Positions 63,075 to 64,000 of a stretch of DNA of 64,000 bases are shown here, one piece after another. The DNA is taken from contig MEHQ01000451.1 in NCBI GenBank assembly GCA_008828725.1, positions 124,001 through 188,000 on the forward strand, in the 5' to 3' direction. A program made the position numbers and the translations under genes. The stretch's first letter is position 1. Each line of letters starts with the position of its first letter. The notes under the pieces are model-generated. The model was not told the DNA's origin. It saw only the letters and a program-made list of their open reading frames with translations, and ran no database searches. This DNA comes from Saccharina japonica. Taxonomy: Eukaryota > Sar > Phaeophyceae > Laminariales > Laminariaceae.

Positions 63075-64000
63075 GCTATGTATGTCTAATTTGGTCCTAT
63101 TTACTATGGTCCTCCGTAATAGTACAGCAGTAGACTACAAACAGCAGCCAGTATCACAGCTACCAGGTACCAGTATTAAATAGCTGTGTGGTATTCACGA
63201 TACAGCTGCAGCAGCAGTATAGAGTACCCTCTTGACTATGTATATACCAGGTATGCAGTACGTACGAAGAAGAAGCTTGAAGCAAGCAATAGCAATGCCC
63301 GTGCCTGTGCCGGTCTCTCTTGACTCTTGACTCGGTCTTGGGCACAATCCATGGCCATTTGTGCTGCCAACTGTCGGATTTCAAAGTGTCACATGTCGTA
63401 ATTCACAGGTGCCCACGCGTAAACTGTTGGTGCATGGGCGCTGGCGCTGACTTCTTATGAGCACAGCTCGTGTGTCACCAGCGTTATGTATGATGTATAC
63501 GACGAGTAAGCTTTGGCACTACGAGTATGGACATGATCCGGTACGACCGGGTGGACTACGAGTACACTCTGTTACGCCGTACGTAGTCGTATCAATGCAC
63601 CTGTGGTACGATGGATGGTAGAAGAGGTTCCTCCAACGTAGAGCCACAAGCACTGCAGAAACGGAGACACGAAAGAAAATCGAATCTCCACCAGAAAAGG
63701 CTAAGCTCATAACATCAACGATTAGTAGATGACACCGCCGACACCGCGACCACGGCAATGAGTGTACCGCGGACCAGCACCTCATCGGGTCACAACTCGC
63801 AATTCATGAGCTCATGATGATGCTACATGGCCGTCAAAACGACAGATCGACAAAACGCAACCACTGACGCTGGTGCTGTGTGCTGCAACTTTTCAAAGAG
63901 AACATGTCGATAGCGTAAAATTGGGCGCCACCAACGCCACAAAACTGGTATAATTCGGCACTCACCAATGGTCGAAGCATCCCTGGAGCCATCAGGAGCT
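63075..64000. other. No gene recognised
   Basis: Contains several TACCAGGTA and CTACGAGTA motifs and short frames without domains (for example 63519-63785 minus). Confidence 0.45.

Overview
This is nuclear DNA of a eukaryote with an intron-rich, repeat-rich genome. The evidence is a host gene with five phase-consistent GT-AG introns of 298-933 bp, a eukaryotic tRNA gene with internal Pol III boxes, tRNA-derived SINEs, Ty3/gypsy and hAT elements, long microsatellites and interstitial TTAGGG-type telomere repeats. An alga or another protist, perhaps a heterokont, fits the style of the repeats and genes, but nothing here proves the lineage. Prokaryotic features (operons, CRISPR, ribosome binding sites) are absent.

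Layout. 0-5 kb: short repeats, a 1.0-kb Ac-type hAT deletion derivative with an exact 8-bp target duplication (1269-2313), a GC-rich repeat and a SINE. 5-7.1 kb: a 645-bp sequence present twice around an N and a 682-bp perfect ATGT microsatellite, probably an assembly artefact. 7-10 kb: nothing recognisable. 10.1-15.2 kb: a non-autonomous LTR element whose only recognisable coding content is a Gln-rich zinc-knuckle (gag-like) frame. 16-29 kb: two SINE-like families, a tRNA-Arg gene, two inverted arrays of a 215-bp satellite, and a few orphan exon candidates. 29.4-30.7 kb: a stretch rich in GGTGATA. 30.7-44.8 kb: two decayed copies of one Ty3/gypsy chromovirus family, oriented away from each other. 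46.5-51.4 kb: TRM61, the best-supported host gene, on the minus strand. 51.4-54.4 kb: intergenic DNA with microsatellites and a foldback MITE. 54.4-60.5 kb: a complete hAT transposon with matching terminal inverted repeats, an exact 8-bp target duplication, dense subterminal CCGTCCCGTC arrays and a five-exon transposase. 60.5-64 kb: a Stowaway-like MITE, a SINE and one possible exon.

Two genes can be reconstructed by splicing. TRM61 (catalytic subunit of the tRNA m1A58 methyltransferase) keeps frame over all six conserved exons and carries an extra long low-complexity segment. The hAT transposase keeps its DDE residues, CxxH, TRW and dimerisation motifs, but one exon junction near a Gly-rich linker is out of frame unless a weak donor is used.

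Most of the rest is transposon debris. The most interesting observations are the complete hAT with its unusual subterminal arrays, the LTR element with a thrice-repeated FP(Y/F)DPGK-type motif, a SINE family with eight copies in 64 kb, and the satellite arrays that share one sharply defined edge at two unrelated sites.
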